NCBI RefSeq assembly: GCF_042654345.1
Contig: NZ_JBHSGB010000017.1
Span: forward strand, 310,001-374,000
Reading direction: 5' to 3'
DNA length: 64,000 nt
Source of the DNA: Pararheinheimera marina
GTDB lineage: Bacteria; Pseudomonadota; Gammaproteobacteria; Enterobacterales; Alteromonadaceae
The translations under genes were made by a program, and so were the position numbers. A model generated the notes under the pieces. That model saw only the letters and a list, made by a program, of their open reading frames with translations. It had not been told where the DNA came from and did no database searches. Shown in pieces: positions 25,601 through 34,960 of the stretch (within the stretch, counting starts at the first letter, position 1; every line of letters begins with the position of its first letter).

Positions 25601-25617
25601 GGCAAAAAGTGTTCCAG
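25601..25617 (-). promoter_or_regulatory. sigma-54 promoter of flhA
   Basis: Minus-strand CTGGAACACTTTTTGCC has GG and GC separated by exactly 10 bases, fitting the TGGCAC-N5-TTGC consensus. It sits in the 69-base flhB-flhA gap about 40 bases before the flhA ATG. FlrA-dependent sigma-54 transcription of flhAFG-fliA is known from Vibrio. It makes flhA the likely start of a separate transcript. Confidence 0.72.
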
Positions 25618-25646
25618 TTTGAAAATCGGCGCTATCAATTGCCGGT

Positions 25647-26774
25647 TTAGTGGCGGAATTCCTCAGGAATCGGCAAATCTTTCGCCAGCGCTTTGGGTCG
25701 TTTCCCTTTGCCTTTGCGGAACATATTCAGCTGATACACGTAGGCCAACACCTGCGCTACAGCCGCAAACAGCTGCTCAGGGATAGGTTGCTCCAGTTCT
25801 GTCGTGTAAAACACCGAACGCGCCAGCATCGGGGATTCAAGCACGGGCACTTTGTTTTCTTCGGCAATTTTACGGATCATCAGCGCGACTTCATCAGCGC
25901 CTTTGGCCACTACAACAGGGGCGCGGAATTTCGCCTGATCGTATTTCAGCGCCACCGCAAAGTGAGTCGGGTTGGTCACGACCACGTCAGCCGTCGGTAC
26001 TTCAGACATCATGCGACGTTTGGCGGCCTGATACTGCAAGGTTCGGATCCGCCCTTTTACCCGAGGGTCGCCTTCCTGGTTCTTAAACTCATCTTTCACT
26101 TCCTGCAGCGTCATTTTCAGGTTCTTGTTGTGCTGCCAGGCCTGATAAGGCGCATCTATCATCGCAATCACCACCACACTGCAACAAATGCCAAAAAACA
26201 CCCAGGCCAGTATTTCCACCGCTGCATAAATATCATCCGGCGTACTCATCATCGACAGCGTCATAATATCGTCGAAATAGTTGCTGAGCAGTGCATAGGT
26301 CAAACCACCAATCACCAGCACTTTACTGACACTCTTCAGTAATTCGACCACGGCCTGCATGCCGAACATCCGTTTTAAGCCACTGACCGGATTGAGTTTG
26401 CTCCATTTGAAACCGATGGCTTGCCAGGTGAAGTTGTAGCCTCCAACCAGAATGCTGCCTACATAGGCGGCCAGCATAATCAGCAGAAAGAATTTAATCA
26501 GCGCAGGCAGCAAGGCCCAAATGGAATCGCCCCAGGCGGTAAACATGGAATAGGGATTGAAAATATCTTTTTCATCCAGCGATAACAGGCGGCGACACAC
26601 TTCCAGCACAGAGCCAGCGATTTGCGAACCAAACATCAGAATGCCGGCACTGCTGCCTAGCAATACGGCAAAAGTGGCCAGGTCTTTCGAGCGGGCGACC
26701 TGACCTTTCTTTCGGGTGTCTTCCAGTTTTTTACTGGTGGGCTGTTCGGTCTTTTCCTGTCCTGATTCCGCCAT
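25647..26774 (-). CDS. flhB: flagellar export switch protein FlhB
   Basis: Export-gate component of 375 residues that changes substrate preference from hook to filament when it cleaves itself. Four membrane segments lie in the first 215 residues; the cytoplasmic domain has the autocleavage motif NPTH in VVTNPTHFAVALKYD near residue 266. The N-terminus is the usual EKTEQPTSKKLEDTRKKGQVARSKDL. It starts at ATG 26774 with AGGAGG upstream, 32 bases after fliR. Confidence 0.96.
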   Translation of the reverse strand: MAESGQEKTEQPTSKKLEDTRKKGQVARSKDLATFAVLLGSSAGILMFGSQIAGSVLEVCRRLLSLDEKDIFNPYSMFTAWGDSIWALLPALIKFFLLIMLAAYVGSILVGGYNFTWQAIGFKWSKLNPVSGLKRMFGMQAVVELLKSVSKVLVIGGLTYALLSNYFDDIMTLSMMSTPDDIYAAVEILAWVFFGICCSVVVIAMIDAPYQAWQHNKNLKMTLQEVKDEFKNQEGDPRVKGRIRTLQYQAAKRRMMSEVPTADVVVTNPTHFAVALKYDQAKFRAPVVVAKGADEVALMIRKIAEENKVPVLESPMLARSVFYTTELEQPIPEQLFAAVAQVLAYVYQLNMFRKGKGKRPKALAKDLPIPEEFRH

Positions 26775-26806
26775 TAGCGCCTCCTGTTCTGCTCAGTGGT
26801 CATCAA

Positions 26807-27580
26807 TCAGCAGCCCACTAACCGGCACGCATAATCAATGCTGTATTGCCAGTTCAGGTTAAAGTGATAAAGGAAGGTATCCAGCGTCAGGTACATAATC
26901 AATAAACCGGCGATCATGCTGATAGGCATCCCTATCGAAAAAATGTTCAGCTGAGGAGCAGTACGGGTTAATACCCCAAAGGCTATATTCACCACCAGCA
27001 TGGCAGTGACCGGCGCCATAGTAATAGCCAGAGCAGTCACAATAATCCAGCCGCCAAATTCAGCAATCTGCCAGTATTTGTTCACGTCCAGCCATTGCCC
27101 TTGAATGGGCAAGGACTCAAAGCTAAACATCATCAGCTGAAACATCGCCAGATGGCCGTCATACACCAGAAAGAGCAAGGTGGCCAGGATCAGGTAAAAC
27201 TGACCAATGGCCGGCACCGACACCCCGTTAACCGGGTCCGCCAAAGCAGCAAAACCTAAACCGGTTTGGGTCGCCAGCACCTGACCTGCGGTGACAAAAG
27301 CCTGAATAAATATCTGGGAAATAAAACCGATGGCCAGACCAATAATAATTTGCTGGATCACCTGCACCACCAGATTCAGCGACATCAGGTTGACGTCCCG
27401 CACCGGCGGCACCACCGGCATCACCATCACAATAAAGGCTGCGCAGTAGGCTGTTTTAACCCGGGTTGGAATATTTTTCGCGCCGAATGCCGCCATAATA
27501 AACATCATGGCAGCCACACGGGTAAAGGGCAGCATAAAGTCAGCGATCACCTGAAGTAACTGCTGTAGCGGGTAATCCAT
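26807..27580 (-). CDS. fliR: flagellar export protein FliR
   Basis: Inner-membrane export-gate subunit, 257 residues, with about six hydrophobic segments and the family patterns FTRVAAMMFIMAAFGAKNIPTRVK near the start and IGLAIGFISQIFIQAFVTAGQVLATQTGLGFA in the middle. It assembles with FliP and FliQ into the export pore. ATG 27580 overlaps the fliQ stop by one base (TGATG). Confidence 0.95.
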   Translation of the reverse strand: MDYPLQQLLQVIADFMLPFTRVAAMMFIMAAFGAKNIPTRVKTAYCAAFIVMVMPVVPPVRDVNLMSLNLVVQVIQQIIIGLAIGFISQIFIQAFVTAGQVLATQTGLGFAALADPVNGVSVPAIGQFYLILATLLFLVYDGHLAMFQLMMFSFESLPIQGQWLDVNKYWQIAEFGGWIIVTALAITMAPVTAMLVVNIAFGVLTRTAPQLNIFSIGMPISMIAGLLIMYLTLDTFLYHFNLNWQYSIDYACRLVGC

Positions 27581-27849
27581 CAGCCGACTACCGAAGGAAT
27601 GCTCAGGTAGAGTTTTTGGGTGTAATCCATCAAGGTCTGGGTCAGCCAGTGGCCGCCAAACATCAATGCCAGCAAAGTGACAATCAAACGAGGTAAGAAG
27701 CTTAATGTTTGTTCGTTAATAGAGGTTGCCGCCTGAAAGATGGACACCACCAGACCAATCAGCAGTGACGGAACAATCACCACGGACACAATCAGAATAA
27801 TCAGCCAGAGCGCATCACTCAGGATATCAACAAAGGTTTCCGGACTCAT
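27580..27849 (-). CDS. fliQ: flagellar export protein FliQ
   Basis: Small two-helix export-gate subunit of 89 residues. Two membrane segments (about residues 12-38 and 52-75), with the family motif VSIFQAATSINEQTLSFLPR between them. ATG 27849 overlaps the fliP stop (ATGA). Position and length are as expected for fliPQR. Confidence 0.95.
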   Translation of the reverse strand: MSPETFVDILSDALWLIILIVSVVIVPSLLIGLVVSIFQAATSINEQTLSFLPRLIVTLLALMFGGHWLTQTLMDYTQKLYLSIPSVVG

Positions 27850-28592
27850 GTGCCCACCCCATAACTGGTTGCCAGAGTTCCCATCACCAGTAACCAGCCA
27901 TCCACCAGCACAAACATCATCAGTTTAAATGGCAAAGATACAATCATGGGTGACAACATCATCATCCCCATCGCCATCAAAATACTGGCGACGACCAGGT
28001 CGATAATCAAAAATGGAATAAAGATCATAAAACCAATCTGGAACGCCGTTTTCAGCTCACTGGTGATAAATGCCGGGATCACTACAGTGATCGGTAAATC
28101 GGCCACATTATCCACTTTGGGTGTACCAGCAATTTCAGCAAAGGTTTCCAAATCTTTTAAACGGGTTTGATGCAGCATAAAGGCTTTCATCGGCTTTAAC
28201 GCTTCGTCAAAGGCCTGAATTGACGTGATTTGCTCACTTAAATACGGCTGCAGGGCTTTTTGATTCACCTCATCAAACACCGGCGCCATAATAAAAAAAG
28301 TCAGGAATAAGGTGATACCAATCAGGATTTGGTTTGACGGTGAAGACTGTAAGCCAATGGCCTGACGCAGAATGGCCAGCACCACAATAATGCGGGTGAA
28401 GCTGGTCATCATAATGACGATGGCCGGGATAAAACTCAGCGCTGTCATCACCGCCAGCACTTGCAGGGTGACACTGTAATCCTGAGTCCCATCCGGCTTG
28501 GTGGTCACGGTCAGGGCGGATAAAGCGCCGGACTGCTGAGCCAGCAATTCAGGGCTCAAAACCAGCAACAACAGAGCCAATAATCGCCACAT
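27846..28592 (-). CDS. fliP: flagellar export protein FliP
   Basis: Export-gate subunit of 248 residues with a cleavable N-terminal signal peptide (WRLLALLLLVLSPELLAQ) and four membrane segments. Family motifs are MMTSFTRIIVVLAILRQAIGLQSSPSNQILIG and the C-terminal MGMMMLSPMIVSLPFKLMMFVLVDGW. The frame extends 13 codons upstream, but ATG 28592 overlaps the fliO stop (TGATG) and begins exactly at the signal peptide. Confidence 0.95.
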   Translation of the reverse strand: MWRLLALLLLVLSPELLAQQSGALSALTVTTKPDGTQDYSVTLQVLAVMTALSFIPAIVIMMTSFTRIIVVLAILRQAIGLQSSPSNQILIGITLFLTFFIMAPVFDEVNQKALQPYLSEQITSIQAFDEALKPMKAFMLHQTRLKDLETFAEIAGTPKVDNVADLPITVVIPAFITSELKTAFQIGFMIFIPFLIIDLVVASILMAMGMMMLSPMIVSLPFKLMMFVLVDGWLLVMGTLATSYGVGT

Positions 28593-28990
28593 CAGTTGGT
28601 ATCCTTTTTCCCTTGCAACAACTGTTGCCATTGCCGACGCCAGTCCAGCGGCGGCTGGTCTGCGGATAACGGCTGTTCCAGCTCAAATAAAAAATTAATC
28701 TGCTGCCCTGTCACACCCAGTACACGCTGTTTGCCCTGGATCTCAATCACCAGCAGACGTTCACGCGGCCCCAGCATCATGGAGCTGACCACTTTAATTT
28801 GGCCGGAGCCGGGCAGCTTTTGCACCATTTTTTTGTAAAACCAGGCCAGTGCAAACAGCAACCCAAGAACAATCACCAAAGAACCGAATACATTCAACAG
28901 ATCAGCACCGGAGCCCACAGGAGCGCTCTGAACCGCTTCTTCGGCAACAACAGGAGCGGACAACAGCAGCGGCAGCACGTGTTTTAGCAT
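28592..28990 (-). CDS. fliO: flagellar protein FliO
   Basis: Membrane protein of 132 residues that helps assemble FliP. N-terminal signal-like segment (MLKHVLPLLLSAPVVA), a membrane helix near residues 30-50 (VFGSLVIVLGLLFALAWFY), then a basic cytoplasmic tail with KVVSSMMLGPRERLLVIEIQGKQ, typical of FliO. The open frame begins at a TTG one codon earlier; ATG 28990 overlaps the fliN stop (TGATG) and is chosen. Confidence 0.9.
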   Translation of the reverse strand: MLKHVLPLLLSAPVVAEEAVQSAPVGSGADLLNVFGSLVIVLGLLFALAWFYKKMVQKLPGSGQIKVVSSMMLGPRERLLVIEIQGKQRVLGVTGQQINFLFELEQPLSADQPPLDWRRQWQQLLQGKKDTN

Positions 28991-29385
28991 CAACGTAACT
29001 TCTTAATCCGCTCAATCTGGCTGATTACGTCAGTCAGACGGATACCAAATTTATCGTTCACCACGACTACTTCGCCGTGAGCAATCAGGGTACCGTTGAC
29101 CAGCACATCCAGCGGTTCACCAGCCAGTCGCTCCAGTTCCACCACTGAGCCCTGATTTAATTGCAGCAGGTTACGGATACTGATTTTCGCCCGCCCGACT
29201 TCCATCGAAATGGTGACCGGGATATCCAAAATGGTGTCGAGTTTACGCTTTTCGTCCACCGTCAGTGGTGCACGTTCTTCTTTCAGCTCATCCAGCTCCA
29301 CAGCTTCTGCGCTGCTACCGCCTTCGGCTTCGGCCAGCGCGGCAGCCCATTCGTCCATGGTATCTTGTTCGTTTGCCATTACCAT
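28990..29385 (-). CDS. fliN: flagellar switch protein FliN
   Basis: C-ring component of 131 residues. An acidic N-terminal region is followed by the SpoA/FliN domain (ILDIPVTISMEVGRAKISIRNLLQLNQGSVVELERLAGEPLDVLVNG, then GEVVVVNDKFGIRLTDV). ATG 29385 has an AGGA site 4 bases upstream and overlaps the fliM end by 7; a second ATG at 29379 would give a TAATG overlap and is possible. Confidence 0.96.
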   Translation of the reverse strand: MVMANEQDTMDEWAAALAEAEGGSSAEAVELDELKEERAPLTVDEKRKLDTILDIPVTISMEVGRAKISIRNLLQLNQGSVVELERLAGEPLDVLVNGTLIAHGEVVVVNDKFGIRLTDVISQIERIKKLR

Positions 29386-30473
29386 CTATCCTCAGTACGT
29401 TCAGACAAATTCAAATCTGCTTCCAGTTCACTAATATCTGCGTCGCTGTCCAGACGACGGCCGCCTTTGGTAAAGACGTTCATTTCAGATTTGACTGATT
29501 CAGGACGTTTAATTTTTTCGGTGATCTTCAGTGCCACGTTGTCACGCGAGCGTCCGACTTTGGCTCTGTAGGTCGGCAAATCTTCGATCAATACAGTAAT
29601 CGTTTCAGGAATTTCGACCGGAATAATGTCACCGGCTTTGAGATTCATCACTTGTTCAAGCGTCAGGTCAACGTCCATCATTTTGGTGGTTAAATCCACC
29701 TTCACATCCATGATTTCGTCGCGCAGCGCCTTACTCCACCGTAAGTCGGTGTCTTCTTTATCACTCTGCACACCCGCATCCAGCAATTCCCGGATCGGTT
29801 CCAGCATCGAATAAGGCAAAGCAACGTGGAAATCACCGCCACCACCGTCCAGTTCAATATGGAAGGAGCTGATCACCACCACTTCAGTCGGACTGACGAT
29901 GTTGGCCATCGCCGGGTTTACTTCTGAATCCAGGTATTCGAAGGACACGTCCATCACTGGCGCCCAGGCTTCTTTGTAATCTTCGAAAATCAGCTTGAGC
30001 AGCATTTGAATGATTCGGCGTTCGGTTGGGGTAAATTCCCGGCCTTCAATTTTGGCGTGGTAACGGCCGTCGCCGCCAAAGAAGTTGTCTACCAGGATAA
30101 ACACCAGGCGGGCTTCCATGGTGATCAGGCCCGTCCCTTTCAGTGGACGGAACCGCACCATATTCAGACTGGTAGGAACAAACAGAGTGTGAACGTATTC
30201 ACCGAACTTGATCATTTGCACGCCGTTAATCGAAACTTCGGCAGTACGACGCATCATATTAAACAGACTGATCCGCATATGACGGGCAAAACGCTCATTG
30301 ACCATTTCCAGAGTCGGCATCCGGCCACGCACAATGCGGTCTTGCGAAGAAAAGTCGTATTCAGTGGCACCACGGCCGCGGCCGTCACCACTGTCTTCAA
30401 CCTCTTCTTCTTCGACATCATCAACGCCGTGTAATAGCGCGTCAATTTCGTCCTGGGACAATAAATCAGTCAA
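29379..30473 (-). CDS. fliM: flagellar switch protein FliM (TTG start)
   Basis: C-ring protein of 364 residues that binds CheY-P. The N-terminal CheY-binding peptide LLSQDEIDALLHG is intact, followed by an acidic linker, the CheC-like middle domain (RIVRGRMPTLEMVNERFARHMRISLFNMMRR) and a C-terminal SpoA domain. The start is TTG 30473, with AAGAGAG upstream; a later start would remove the CheY-binding peptide. Confidence 0.96.
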   Translation of the reverse strand: MTDLLSQDEIDALLHGVDDVEEEEVEDSGDGRGRGATEYDFSSQDRIVRGRMPTLEMVNERFARHMRISLFNMMRRTAEVSINGVQMIKFGEYVHTLFVPTSLNMVRFRPLKGTGLITMEARLVFILVDNFFGGDGRYHAKIEGREFTPTERRIIQMLLKLIFEDYKEAWAPVMDVSFEYLDSEVNPAMANIVSPTEVVVISSFHIELDGGGGDFHVALPYSMLEPIRELLDAGVQSDKEDTDLRWSKALRDEIMDVKVDLTTKMMDVDLTLEQVMNLKAGDIIPVEIPETITVLIEDLPTYRAKVGRSRDNVALKITEKIKRPESVKSEMNVFTKGGRRLDSDADISELEADLNLSERTEDRW

Positions 30474-30485
30474 GTCGCTGCTCTC

Positions 30486-31022
30486 TTATTGCATCACAAA
30501 ACCAGTAAACAACACTTCTTCCACCACCTGCGAGCCGGCCACCCCAGTCAGGGCATCCTGCACTTCACGTAAGGCTTTTTTCTTCAATTCTTCTTTGCCG
30601 TCGACCGTAATTAACTGCTCGGCATTGCTGGTACTGAAGGTACGCAACAACGTACTTTCAATCAGCGGAATATGCACTTTGGCCGTCTCTTCGTTATTGC
30701 TGCCACGCACCAGTAACTGCACTTTAATTTGCACCAGCCGGTCTTTAGTCGCGCCAGGAACGTTAAAAATAAAGGGTCTTGGCATTGTGACATAAAGCGC
30801 AGAACCTTTATCCGCACTGGCAGCCGCGCCTTCTTCCGCGGCAGGAGCTCCATCGGCGGCAACGTCCATTTCCTGCGGTACCGGCTCCGAGCCACCGGAA
30901 AGCATCACAAAAGCTCCGCCCCCGACCGCCAGTGCGGCAACCACAGCACCAATGATGATCAGTTTTTTCTTTTTGCCTGAACCATCGGCTATTTCTAACT
31001 CTTTACCTTTACCCGCTGCCAT
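30486..31022 (-). CDS. fliL: flagellar basal-body protein FliL
   Basis: Single-pass inner-membrane protein of 178 residues found around the stator. A basic cytoplasmic start (SGKKKKL) leads into a membrane helix (IIIGAVVAALAVGGGAFVML, about 21-41), then an acidic Ala-rich linker and a periplasmic stomatin-like domain beginning YVTMPRPFIFNVPG. It is separated from fliK by 122 bases in which I see no clear promoter. Confidence 0.92.
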   Translation of the reverse strand: MAAGKGKELEIADGSGKKKKLIIIGAVVAALAVGGGAFVMLSGGSEPVPQEMDVAADGAPAAEEGAAASADKGSALYVTMPRPFIFNVPGATKDRLVQIKVQLLVRGSNNEETAKVHIPLIESTLLRTFSTSNAEQLITVDGKEELKKKALREVQDALTGVAGSQVVEEVLFTGFVMQ

Positions 31023-31144
31023 TGTTCGTCCTCATCCGGCTGAATGGCTGATATTATTGACCTCGGCTTCCGGCAAAGGCAATGATAAGTTTCAGCCGGG
31101 TTGCTGCTTTGCTAAGCGTTTGATTCATCAGGCCAGCATTCAAC

Positions 31145-33058
31145 TCAAGCGTAGTAGTCAACCACCCGGTCTGAGACAGCGACCTGAATTTGAGTTGCGC
31201 TGACCCCTTCGTCTGTGCTGTCACCCTGGTCAGTGCCACCCTGCCGTCCTTGTTGTCCCTGACCTGAGCCTTCAGAGGCCTGCTGACCATGAGAACTGTC
31301 TTGCTGCACTGAGCCCTGGCTCAGTTCAATGCCCTGCTGCTGCAGCAGATCACGCAAACGTGGCATTTGCTGCTCCATCAAATCACGGGTCTGGCCATTT
31401 TGAACCACAAACTGAACCGACATCTGATCTTGCTGCATGCTGATTTTGATCTGCATCGATCCCAGCTCAGCCGGGTCCAGTCTAATTTCCGCGGTCTGTA
31501 CCTTATCCCGCACCATCAGCATCATCTGCTCTTTCAAATGCACCGAAGCTTCTGGCTGGATCAGGTTCAGTTTTTGGCCTAATAAATCCGCCTGACGCTG
31601 GGCCTGTGGATTCAGGTTTTGCGTTAACTCACGGCTTTGCACAGTTTTTTCCTGCACATTGACCGCCTTTAACTCGTCCTGGAAGCCATGTTGTAACGCC
31701 ACCCGTTCTGGTCGAGTGCTGCCATCGGCCAACACGTGCAGGAGCGATTGTGGCTGGCCTTGTTGATCCTGAGAAGACGCATCCGCCTCTGACTCTGATT
31801 GCGCCAGCGGTTGACTTAATTTCACCAGTTCATCGGCGTTTGATTTTTGCTCAGCTGCATGGCTGCGCGACGCCGCAGCAGATTTAGGTTCAGCCTTCAC
31901 GGGGTCAGCTTTTGACGCGCTGGTCGTCAGACCTTGCAACAGGCTGAGCTCCAGATCACTGACGTCGTTAGTGGTTTGCACCTGGTCTTTCTGAGCCACA
32001 ACCTTGTCAGCGGCAAGACCGGCTGATTCTGAGTCTGCAGAGGATTTTGTTGTTTTAACCTGAGCGACCACAGCACTGCTCATCCCTTCTGTTTGCGCAG
32101 TAGCTAACGCCTGGGCCACGTCAGCCACAGATTCTGCCTGGTCAACCACGGGTAACTCGGTGTCAGGCGTCTCGGTCACTGGCTTGGATTTATCCGCTGT
32201 TGGGTCTGCTTTTGCGCTCTTTGCTTTCTGTCCCGCTTCATCGACGACTTCGGCCTCAACATCGATGGTCTCAGCAGCGATTTGCGGCAGCTCACTAACC
32301 TCATCCGATGGAGCCATCTTCGCAGCTACGTCTGAGGACACAGCCTCGCCTTTCGCCGTGGTTAAAGCGGCCTGCAACGCCAGCTTGTCGTTTTGTTGCA
32401 ATGATTCTGCCGTGGCCAACGCTGTATCCGCCGCCTTGGCACTGTTATTGAGCTTCGCCTGATGCGTGTCCTGACGCAGCTTGTTGCCCAATAAAATGGC
32501 GTTATCCAGGTATTTCAATAATTCAAACTCAGTGGAGCTGCTCTCTCCAGATTTTTCAGTGTCCTGCTCTGCCCCACCAGCCAGGGCAGCATCTTCGTCA
32601 CCGGCATCCAACTGCACGTCGGATGATGTCAGGTCCTTGTCAGGTGATGGCTGCGTAGCGGCGCCGAAAAACTGCGCGTGGTTCTGCGAGCCATCAGCAT
32701 CGTTCGCTACCAGCTGAGCATTAAGTTCATCTGCTTCGGAGCTTGCTGCAGCTTTGTCTTGGGTAATCAGCTCAGAACCAGTGGCTTTTTCATCTTTGCC
32801 TGCTTCAGCCTGAGTGGCGAGAGTGTCGGGCTGCCGCACTTTAGTCGCCGATGTCTGGCCCGCTTTATCGTCCTTGCCCACGGCAAGACTTTGCCTCTTT
32901 GCTTTGTGAGCATGGCTGGCGGAGTCCGACTGAACCTGTTGTGCCAGCGCGTCAGAAAAACGACTGTCAGAGTCGGTATCACTCAGGACATTCGCGCCTT
33001 TCGCCTGATTTAACGCGCTGTCCCGCCCCATCAGGGTTGTGATCATCAAGTCGGTCAT
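31145..33058 (-). CDS. fliK: flagellar hook-length control protein FliK
   Basis: Secreted ruler protein of 637 residues. The first 450 residues are low-complexity, rich in Ala, Ser, Asp, Gln and Lys, with few hydrophobics. The conserved C-terminal domain near 500-580 contains MMLMVRDKVQTAEIRLDPAELGSMQIKISM and MPRLRDLLQQQGIELSQGSVQQ, followed by a Gly/Gln-rich tail. This layout is diagnostic of FliK. At 637 residues it is longer than the enteric protein (about 400), as is common in marine gammaproteobacteria. Confidence 0.93.
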   Translation of the reverse strand: MTDLMITTLMGRDSALNQAKGANVLSDTDSDSRFSDALAQQVQSDSASHAHKAKRQSLAVGKDDKAGQTSATKVRQPDTLATQAEAGKDEKATGSELITQDKAAASSEADELNAQLVANDADGSQNHAQFFGAATQPSPDKDLTSSDVQLDAGDEDAALAGGAEQDTEKSGESSSTEFELLKYLDNAILLGNKLRQDTHQAKLNNSAKAADTALATAESLQQNDKLALQAALTTAKGEAVSSDVAAKMAPSDEVSELPQIAAETIDVEAEVVDEAGQKAKSAKADPTADKSKPVTETPDTELPVVDQAESVADVAQALATAQTEGMSSAVVAQVKTTKSSADSESAGLAADKVVAQKDQVQTTNDVSDLELSLLQGLTTSASKADPVKAEPKSAAASRSHAAEQKSNADELVKLSQPLAQSESEADASSQDQQGQPQSLLHVLADGSTRPERVALQHGFQDELKAVNVQEKTVQSRELTQNLNPQAQRQADLLGQKLNLIQPEASVHLKEQMMLMVRDKVQTAEIRLDPAELGSMQIKISMQQDQMSVQFVVQNGQTRDLMEQQMPRLRDLLQQQGIELSQGSVQQDSSHGQQASEGSGQGQQGRQGGTDQGDSTDEGVSATQIQVAVSDRVVDYYA

Positions 33059-33167
33059 AGGGTACTCCGATTAAGCCCGCGGTGCCTGCGTTGTCGCACC
33101 GCCGTATGTTGCCATCTGACAACGTCTGCATATCTGTTCTTCATGTATTCAATTCCCGCGCCATAAT

Positions 33168-33608
33168 TTAAGACACGCGGCGGAAAAACTGCTGGGTGGC
33201 AATTTCATCCAGCAACTTCTGTTCTTGCCGGGCAGCTTTGGCTTGCTGAGTTAACTGTTCTTTTTCAATCAACAGCTCCAGAGCCTTGCGCTTTTTTTGC
33301 ATCTCCAGGTACTGGCGCATGCGTTGCTCTGCTGCGGCTTTCGCCTGCTGCACCGCCTGTTGTTGCTGGCTCAGCGCTTTATCCAGTTTGCTGATAAAGT
33401 TCAGATACTGATTAAACTGCCGGCTGGCCATGCCATGCTGGCCCCGCTGCTGGGTTTGTTGCAGATAGTCGGTACGGTAAGCGGCCAGGCCGTCAAACTT
33501 TTGTTGCATATTCTGGTAGTTCGCCTGGGCGCCCTGATACAAGGCACGCAGTTTGTCTTCTTTTTCCTGCTGGAACTTCACCAGCATTTGCAGTTGCGCC
33601 AAGGCCAT
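33168..33608 (-). CDS. fliJ: flagellar export chaperone FliJ
   Basis: Soluble coiled-coil export protein of 146 residues, predicted to be two long antiparallel helices rich in Gln, Lys, Ala and Glu. It starts ALAQLQMLVKFQQEKEDKLRALYQGAQANYQ, the typical FliJ N-terminus, and promotes cycling of export chaperones at FliI/FlhA. It begins 2 bases after fliI. A weak 7-bp hairpin (33079-33102) lies between it and fliK. Confidence 0.92.
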   Translation of the reverse strand: MALAQLQMLVKFQQEKEDKLRALYQGAQANYQNMQQKFDGLAAYRTDYLQQTQQRGQHGMASRQFNQYLNFISKLDKALSQQQQAVQQAKAAAEQRMRQYLEMQKKRKALELLIEKEQLTQQAKAARQEQKLLDEIATQQFFRRVS

Positions 33609-33610
33609 CT

Positions 33611-34948
33611 TTATTTACCTTTTGCAGTCGGCAACAATTGTTCCAGTAATGCCAGACTGTCGTCATAAGGCACCACTTCTTTCATTTCCTGCTGCAGGAA
33701 ATTGCGGATCTTTGGCATCAGCCCAATCGCCAAATCCAGTTGCGGGTCTGAGCCACGCACATAAGCGCCGATGGCGACCAGATCCTTACTTTGCTGATAC
33801 GAGGCATAAAGCTGCTTAACGGCTCGGGCCAGTTTTTGATGCTCCATACTGGTGACGGCCGGCATCACCCGGCTGATGGATTTTTCGATATCAATGGCCG
33901 GAAAGTGACCACTGTCGGCCAGTTGCCTTGACAGAACTATGTGACCATCCAGAATAGCCCGGGCCGCGTCAGCGATCGGGTCCTGCAAATCATCCCCTTC
34001 GGACAGCACGGTATAAAATGCCGTAATAGAGCCCTGGCCTGCGGCGCCATTACCGGCCCGCTCCACCAGAGCAGGTAATTTGGCAAATACCGACGGTGGA
34101 TAGCCTTTGGTTGCCGGGGGTTCACCCACCGCCAGCGCAATTTCACGCTGCGCCTGCGCATACCGGGTGACAGAATCGAGCAACAGCAGCACATCAAGCC
34201 CTTGCTCGCGAAAATACTCAGCCACCTGTACGGCGGTCTCGCAGCCTTTCAGACGCATCAGCGGTGAAACGTCGGCCGGAGCGGCAACCACCACAGAACG
34301 GGCCCGGCCTTCTTCACCGAGAATTTCGTCGATAAACTCTTTCACCTCGCGGCCACGCTCGCCCACCAGGCCCACCACAATGACGTCGGCCGAGGTGCCA
34401 CGTGTCATCATGCCAAGCAGCACAGACTTACCGACACCAGAACCGGCAAACAACCCCATCCGCTGGCCTTTGCCGACAGTAATAATGCTGTTAATCGCCC
34501 GCACACCGACGTCCAGCGGGGCGTGGATAGGTTGACGCTGCAAGGGGTTAATAGGTGGTTTTTTGCGACCGCCAAATTCCTGACTCAGCACAGGGCCTTT
34601 GCCATCCAGTGGTTTACCAGCCCCGTCAATCACCCGACCAAGCAGCGCCATGGTCAATGGCACCCCTTTGTAATCCAGTAAAGGGGTGACACGGGCACCA
34701 GGCACCACTCCTGAGACGTCGTCTTTGGGCATTAAAAAAATGCGGTCGCTGGCAAAACCAACCACTTCGGCATGCAGTTCGCCCGTCGCGGTTTCCACGC
34801 TGCAGGTCTGGCCTATGCCAGCTGTGCAGCCAGTGGCTTCCAGCGTCAACCCGACGACACGGACGAGACGACCGGCTAAGGTCGGACGCGAGCGCTGAAT
34901 ATACTGTTCCTGTTGTTTCAGGTGGGCCAGAAGGTCGGTTGCCGCCAT
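33611..34948 (-). CDS. fliI: flagellum-specific export ATPase FliI
   Basis: Hexameric ATPase energising flagellar export, 445 residues. Walker A is FAGSGVGKSVLLGMM near residue 170; Walker B is LLLLDSVTRYAQAQREIALAVGEPPATKGYPPSVF, a segment diagnostic of FliI/SctN ATPases. The N-terminal beta-barrel region and the C-terminal helical region are complete. ATG 34948, 12 bases after fliH. Confidence 0.97.
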   Translation of the reverse strand: MAATDLLAHLKQQEQYIQRSRPTLAGRLVRVVGLTLEATGCTAGIGQTCSVETATGELHAEVVGFASDRIFLMPKDDVSGVVPGARVTPLLDYKGVPLTMALLGRVIDGAGKPLDGKGPVLSQEFGGRKKPPINPLQRQPIHAPLDVGVRAINSIITVGKGQRMGLFAGSGVGKSVLLGMMTRGTSADVIVVGLVGERGREVKEFIDEILGEEGRARSVVVAAPADVSPLMRLKGCETAVQVAEYFREQGLDVLLLLDSVTRYAQAQREIALAVGEPPATKGYPPSVFAKLPALVERAGNGAAGQGSITAFYTVLSEGDDLQDPIADAARAILDGHIVLSRQLADSGHFPAIDIEKSISRVMPAVTSMEHQKLARAVKQLYASYQQSKDLVAIGAYVRGSDPQLDLAIGLMPKIRNFLQQEMKEVVPYDDSLALLEQLLPTAKGK

Positions 34949-34960
34949 GAATGTACCCGG

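Noticed and set aside
31054..31290. Small frame overlapping the 3' end of fliK
   Set aside because: Read out of frame from fliK with no ribosome site or recognisable domain; treated as a shadow.
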